The notes below the pieces were generated by a model. It was not told where the DNA came from. It ran no database searches and saw only the letters and a list, made by a program, of their open reading frames with translations. Of a stretch of 64,000 bases of DNA, positions 60,442-64,000 are shown piece after piece. Numbering within the stretch: the stretch's first letter is position 1; every line of letters begins with the position of its first letter. Origin of the DNA: Collinsella sp. (GTDB lineage: Bacteria > Actinomycetota > Coriobacteriia > Coriobacteriales > Coriobacteriaceae); NCBI GenBank assembly GCA_031296755.1, contig JAUMMZ010000021.1, forward strand, positions 62,001 to 126,000, written 5' to 3'. Made by a program: the position numbers and the translations under genes.

Positions 60442-61377
60442 GTGAACATCCTGGTTTTGCTGCCCGTCAACGACCGCCATCGCGCAATTCTTGAGTCGAG
60501 TGCTCCGGGCGAGAACTTTTTCTACACGAGTGCCGACGCCGCCACGCGCGAGCAGGTCGCCAACGCCGACGTGATCTTGGGCAACATCGACCCTGACATG
60601 CTCACGGCATGCGAACATCTCCAGCTGTTGCAATTGCAGACTGCCGGCTATGACGATTACTTAGCCGCCGGCACCGTGCCAGCCGACGCTAAGCTTTCCT
60701 GCTCGGTAGGCGCCTACGGCCAGGCCGTGAGCGAGCATATGTTTGCCATGGTCCTTTCCATGATGAAGCGCCTGCCCGGCTACCACGACTTGCAGCGCGA
60801 GCATCGCTGGGAGGACTTGGGCCCGGTCACCTCGCTCAAAAACGCCAACGTGCTGGTGCTGGGCGCGGGCGATATCGGCGGCCACTTCGCCACGCTCTGC
60901 CGCAGTATGGGTGCGCACGTCCGCGGCATCAAGCGCCATCCGCTCGTCTACCCCATTGTGTTTGAGGACATGGACGGCATGGATGCCCTGCCCGAGCGCC
61001 TGGCCGAGGCAGACGTTGTCGCGTCCTTTATGCCCAGCACGCCCGAGACCCGCGGTCTGGCGAATGCCGAGTTCTTTGCCGCGATGAAGCCGGGCGCTTT
61101 CTTTGCCAACGGCGGTCGCGGCGACCTTGTTGTTGCCGACGATCTGGTTGCCGCTCTTGAGTCCGGACACCTTGCCGGCGCCGCGGTCGACGTCACCGAC
61201 CCCGAGCCGCTGCCCGAGACAAGCCCCCTGTGGGATGCGCCCAACATGCTCATCACGCCGCACGTCTCCGGTTGGTTCCACCTGGCAGCCACGCTCAACA
61301 ACGTGGTCGACATCGCCGCGGAGAATCTGCGTCACCTGCAGGCCGGCGAGACCCTACGCTGCTGGATCGAACACTAA
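60442..61377 (+). CDS. D-isomer 2-hydroxyacid dehydrogenase
   Basis: 311 residues from GTG 60442, supported by GAGAGG seven bases upstream; the frame continues upstream through a repeat but that part is not coding. Rossmann motif VLVLGAGDIGGHFATLC, catalytic Arg in FFANGGRGDLV, Glu in VDVTDPEPLP and His in ITPHVSGWFH. The family reduces 2-keto acids to D-2-hydroxy acids with NAD(P)H; exact substrate unknown. Its terminator follows at once. Confidence 0.9.
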   Translation: MNILVLLPVNDRHRAILESSAPGENFFYTSADAATREQVANADVILGNIDPDMLTACEHLQLLQLQTAGYDDYLAAGTVPADAKLSCSVGAYGQAVSEHMFAMVLSMMKRLPGYHDLQREHRWEDLGPVTSLKNANVLVLGAGDIGGHFATLCRSMGAHVRGIKRHPLVYPIVFEDMDGMDALPERLAEADVVASFMPSTPETRGLANAEFFAAMKPGAFFANGGRGDLVVADDLVAALESGHLAGAAVDVTDPEPLPETSPLWDAPNMLITPHVSGWFHLAATLNNVVDIAAENLRHLQAGETLRCWIEH

Positions 61378-61379
61378 GA

Positions 61380-61406
61380 ATTACGCCGTTTTACAAACGG
61401 CGTAAT
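61380..61406 (+). terminator. Hairpin after the dehydrogenase gene
   Basis: ATTACGCCGTTT-TAC-AAACGGCGTAAT: perfect 12-bp arms three bases after the stop. Confidence 0.8.
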
Positions 61407-61417
61407 GAGCCGACGCT

Positions 61418-61522
61418 GCGAGCCCGCCGTTTGGCCAATCTGCCGTTCAATTTCAAAGGCGCGACCAGAAGGTCAGCGCCTTTTCATTTCACGGCACCTT
61501 GTCTCAAACGGCGGGCTCTCGC
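61418..61522. repeat. 105-bp imperfect palindrome before the PIN gene end
   Basis: GCGAGCCCGCCGTTTG pairs with CAAACGGCGGGCTCTCGC (one-base bulge), TGCCGT with ACGGCA, and AAAGGCGC with GCGCCTTTT, nested in order. The right edge continues into a partial direct duplication: GGGCTCTCGCTG with a following TTCGACC recurs about 57 bp later (61513 and 61570). Confidence 0.75.
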
Positions 61523-61609
61523 TGACTTTTGTTCGACCTGCGGCGCTTTGCTGGCGCGGCCCTACCTGTGGGCTCTCGCTGGCCATTATTCGACCAGAGG
61601 GGTCTAGCG

Positions 61610-62104
61610 CTATTTAAGTGTTGTTAGATAGTTTCTTGCGTTTTCGACGTTCATTGCTGCGACGGGCGCATGCGAACAGAGCTTGACATCGTTGGTGACC
61701 AGTAAATCTGCTTGGGAGCGAATCGCTGCCGCAATGATTAAATCGTCTTCGTAATCGCTATGGAGCTCACGCTGCCTGCTCGCCATCCATATATCGCTCA
61801 GGTCACAGGGCACTGGCGTGGCAAGCTGCGACAGCACGCTAAGACAATCCCATGCAAGCGAAGTCGCCGCCACGGCGGCATCTTGGGATAGTGAGCCATG
61901 CTCGCGCCGATACCATGCCTTATGTTCACTTGAAATCAAATAGAACAGATCTTTGGACGATGTCGCCGCATACAGCAAATCCACCTGCACCGTGCATGCA
62001 TCGCGTAAAAACTCAATCGCCACCGAACGACCACGTCGTGAGGGAATGAAGTAATCGAGCCACACGTTGGTGTCAACCAAGATGCGCTTTGGAGCCTCAC
62101 TCAT
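61610..62104 (-). CDS. PIN-domain toxin (VapC-like ribonuclease)
   Basis: 164 residues. PIN acidic residues: Asp in ILVDTNVWLDYF at the N-terminus, and Asp pair in HSDYEDDLIIAAAIRSQADLLVTND in the C-terminal half. Such proteins are Mg-dependent RNases inhibited by a partner antitoxin. The gene overlaps the RelB/DinJ-like gene by eight bases, the standard arrangement of a toxin-antitoxin operon. Confidence 0.88.
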   Translation of the reverse strand: MSEAPKRILVDTNVWLDYFIPSRRGRSVAIEFLRDACTVQVDLLYAATSSKDLFYLISSEHKAWYRREHGSLSQDAAVAATSLAWDCLSVLSQLATPVPCDLSDIWMASRQRELHSDYEDDLIIAAAIRSQADLLVTNDVKLCSHAPVAAMNVENARNYLTTLK

Positions 62105-62477
62105 AGAGCCAGCTCATCTCCTCGCCATAGCGATCCGCATAGGCATTCCGTTTGAGTTCTTCATCGCCCGAGGGCTGAGCCTTGACCATATCGATTCCCG
62201 ACTCACGGCAAGCGGCAGCGAACAGCTTCGACCCCTGATCCATGAGCTCGAGCTTACGTTTAGCGGCCTTTTCGCGCTCGCGCTGTTCCGCCCGGACACG
62301 ACTGGGCAGCAGGATATCCTCGAGCGCACCGGGGCGATCGGCCAGCGACGCTGCAAGCTGCCAGAGCGCTCGCACCGCTTGGCTCGGCGTCATACCGGCC
62401 CTGGAGAGAGCGGCGTCCCCGCTCCTTTTAAGATCGGCATCGAGACGTACGTTGATCTGAGCGGCTGTTGTGGTCAT
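62097..62477 (-). CDS. RelB/DinJ-like antitoxin
   Basis: 126 residues. The N-terminal ribbon-helix-helix AAQINVRLDADLKRSGDAALSRAGMTPSQAVRALWQLAA is of the RelB/DinJ type; the C-terminal half is charged and probably wraps the PIN toxin. It should bind DNA upstream to autoregulate. AAGGAGGGGTC precedes the ATG. Confidence 0.88.
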   Translation of the reverse strand: MTTTAAQINVRLDADLKRSGDAALSRAGMTPSQAVRALWQLAASLADRPGALEDILLPSRVRAEQREREKAAKRKLELMDQGSKLFAAACRESGIDMVKAQPSGDEELKRNAYADRYGEEMSWLYE

Positions 62478-62577
62478 GACCCCTCCTTAATACTTTAAAA
62501 TCATCATAAAACTCTATGGTAGATACGTAAAGCACGTATAGCATTTATTAGCATTAGCCGCACTCTGTGCACAAAAA

Positions 62578-62606
62578 GCCGCCGAGGTGCACTGCACCTC
62601 GGCGGC
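62578..62606 (-). terminator. Terminator of the M18 aminopeptidase gene
   Basis: GCCGCCGAGGTGCA-C-TGCACCTCGGCGGC, perfect 14-bp arms, followed by TTTTT on the minus strand. Confidence 0.9.
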
Positions 62607-62657
62607 CACGTACCACCGATCTAGCTCGGTTTCACCCTTTGCATTTGCCCAGATAAA

Positions 62658-62691
62658 ACCTGCAAAATAAACCTGTCCCTTTTTGGCAGGT
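62658..62691. repeat. Short palindromic repeat, GGGACAG-core family (copy 10)
   Basis: ACCTGCAAAATAAACCTGTC followed by CCTTTTTGGCAGGT, preceded by CCCAGATAAA. It ends one base before the stop codon of the M18 gene. One base is missing from the left arm compared with copy 8. Confidence 0.85.
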
Positions 62692-62692
62692 A

Positions 62693-64000
62693 TTAGAGCT
62701 CTACGCTTTCGGCGCCGTTGATGGTTAGGTTTCGCTCGTAGAAGGCGGTGAGAGCGCGGATGGCGTACATCACGTCGCGCACGCCGCCGGTCTCGTAGCT
62801 TGAGTGCATGGCCAGCTGCGGCAGGCCCACGTCCACGGCATGCATGCTCGCCTGCATATTCGACAGGTTGCCCAGGGTGGAACCGCCGGCCATGTCGCTC
62901 TTGTTGGCGAAAGCCTGCGTTGGCACGTCGGCGTCATCGCAGATGGCCTGGAACACCGCGCGGCTAAAGGCATCGGTGCAGTAGTGCTGGTTGGCGGCTT
63001 CCTTGATGACGATGCCGCCGTTGAGCACAACCTGATTGCGGGCGTCGCACTTCTCGGCGTGGTTGGGGTGCACGGCATGTGCGTTGTCGCAGCTCGCGAG
63101 CATCGATGCGGCAAGGGCGCGATGGTACGACTCGTCGTCAAAGCCCAACGATCCGTTAATGCGGCGCAGTGCATCGGCCAAGAACGTCGACATGGCGCCT
63201 TGCTTGGTCTCGGAGCCAACCTCCTCGTTATCGAAGCAGCAGAAGACCGAAACATCGTGCGCGTTCTCGGCACCCAAAAATGCCTGCAGCGAGGTGTAGG
63301 CGCAGGCCAGGTCGTCAAGCTTGGGCGTCGAGATAAACTCGTCGGCCCAGCCCCAAATGCGCGCATCCTGGCGGTTGACCAGGAACAAATCGCGGCCCAG
63401 AATTTGCTCGGGCTCAACGTCCAGCTCTTCGGCAATCAGGGCATCAAAATCTCCCTGCTTGAGTTCGCCGGCGCTGATGAGCGGGCACAGGTCGACGGCT
63501 CGGTTGGGAGCAAAGCCCTCGTTAACGCCGCGGTTCATGTGGATGGCAAGGCTCGGGATAATAGCGACCTCGCGCTCGGTGGCAAGCAGGCGGCTCTCAA
63601 TACGGTCGCCCTCGCGTACCAGCACGCGGCCCGCGAGTGCCAGCGGACGGTCGAACCAGGTGTAGTCGATCATGCCGCCGTAGGCCTCGGTGTTCAGGCG
63701 CAGCGTCTCGCCCGCGCCGTCGAGCTCGGGCACGGCCTTAACCTTAAACGTCGGCGAGTCGCTGTGCGACGCCGTCAGCTGAAAATGGTAGTCGCCGGCA
63801 ACGCCGTCCTCGCCCCACGTAGCAGCCAGGTCCTCGCCCACCTTAAAGGCGATAACGCTCGAGGTGTTGCGCTGCGTGTAATAACGCCCGCCCGGCTCGA
63901 TGTCCCACGCCGCGTTCTCGGACAGGTAGGTAAAGCCCGCCTCGTCGAGCTCGGCCATAATGGTCGCCGCCGTATGGAACATGCTGGGGCATGCCTCGAT
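62693..64000 (-). CDS. M18 family aminopeptidase, 5' end outside the window
   Basis: At least 435 residues. M18 motifs: TASHSDSPTFKVK (metal His), KLDDLACAYTSL (bridging Asp), CCFDNEEVGSETKQGA (catalytic Glu pair) and MHSSYETGG (metal His). An ATG exists at 63982, but the codons before it (IEACPS) continue the family pattern 'aspSpfH' without interruption to the window edge. The true start is therefore beyond 64000. These zinc enzymes remove acidic or neutral N-terminal residues in the cytoplasm. Confidence 0.93.
   Translation of the reverse strand: MEACPSMFHTAATIMAELDEAGFTYLSENAAWDIEPGGRYYTQRNTSSVIAFKVGEDLAATWGEDGVAGDYHFQLTASHSDSPTFKVKAVPELDGAGETLRLNTEAYGGMIDYTWFDRPLALAGRVLVREGDRIESRLLATEREVAIIPSLAIHMNRGVNEGFAPNRAVDLCPLISAGELKQGDFDALIAEELDVEPEQILGRDLFLVNRQDARIWGWADEFISTPKLDDLACAYTSLQAFLGAENAHDVSVFCCFDNEEVGSETKQGAMSTFLADALRRINGSLGFDDESYHRALAASMLASCDNAHAVHPNHAEKCDARNQVVLNGGIVIKEAANQHYCTDAFSRAVFQAICDDADVPTQAFANKSDMAGGSTLGNLSNMQASMHAVDVGLPQLAMHSSYETGGVRDVMYAIRALTAFYERNLTINGAESVEL

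Noticed and set aside
63965..63982. ATG 63982 as start of the M18 aminopeptidase
   Set aside because: The codons upstream to the window edge continue the conserved family N-terminus, so the gene is cut by the window rather than starting here.

Overview
The window is a gene-dense, GC-rich bacterial chromosome segment. Gene content points to an anaerobic gut Actinomycetota of class Coriobacteriia, most like Collinsella. This is an inference from: a 1593-residue 2-hydroxyacyl-CoA dehydratase activator fusion, an Asp23/AmaP/DUF2273 envelope cluster, a fused ECF transporter ATPase, a DUF6020-like membrane protein, a large LAQTG-anchored surface protein and a Tat-type lipoprotein. No rRNA, tRNA or CRISPR array was recognised.

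Layout. 1-2.8 kb: a riboflavin ECF transporter operon (S component, fused ATPase, start of EcfT) behind an FMN riboswitch. 3.1-5.2 kb: groES-groEL. 5.7-9 kb: a YtcJ-type amidohydrolase and an M20 peptidase. 9-14.5 kb: small zinc-ribbon membrane proteins, a YitT protein and an envelope-stress cluster (amaP, DUF2273, Asp23). 14.7-20.9 kb: YebC, a large membrane protein, Lgt, a NifU-like protein, dCMP deaminase and CoaX. 21-28 kb: an OPT transporter, a giant coiled-coil/CAP surface protein and a DUF389 membrane protein with an EF-hand-like loop. 27.9-35.4 kb: an arylsulfotransferase remnant, a 3-hydroxyacyl-CoA dehydrogenase, the giant activator/dehydratase fusion and its TetR-type regulator.

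35.4-39.2 kb is a plastic intergenic-rich zone. It holds a previously unlisted 41-residue hydrophobic peptide gene facing a convergent antisense promoter (candidate type I toxin-antitoxin), a MITE-like element with 29-bp inverted ends, several short palindromes, a HAD phosphatase behind a 21-bp hairpin that buries its ribosome site, and a TetR/MFS pair with a perfect 25-bp operator. 39.3-49.7 kb: glnB-amtB, a CmpB-type membrane protein with an HD protein, dxs, an 81-bp-period palindrome array, a Glu-type amino-acid ABC transporter and a class I amidotransferase. 49.8-55 kb looks acquired: a frameshifted IS110-family element, then an AT-richer cluster with a 42-residue six-cysteine peptide, its own promoter and attenuator, an ABC ATPase and two permeases, and an XRE/DUF2975 pair. 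55-64 kb: an HPt protein and a GGDEF-receiver-HD-GYP protein, an alpha/beta hydrolase, a radical SAM protein, SEC-C methionine aminopeptidase, a D-2-hydroxyacid dehydrogenase, a RelB/PIN toxin-antitoxin pair and a partial M18 aminopeptidase.

Two candidate systems stand out: the cysteine-rich peptide with its ABC transporter (51.3-53.9 kb) and the candidate type I toxin-antitoxin locus (35.5-35.8 kb). The spaces between genes are also unusual. At least ten short palindromes share a GGGACAG/CTGTCCC-like core and often touch stop codons. Several unique, very long imperfect palindromes (arms of 18 to about 95 nt) lie downstream of genes.
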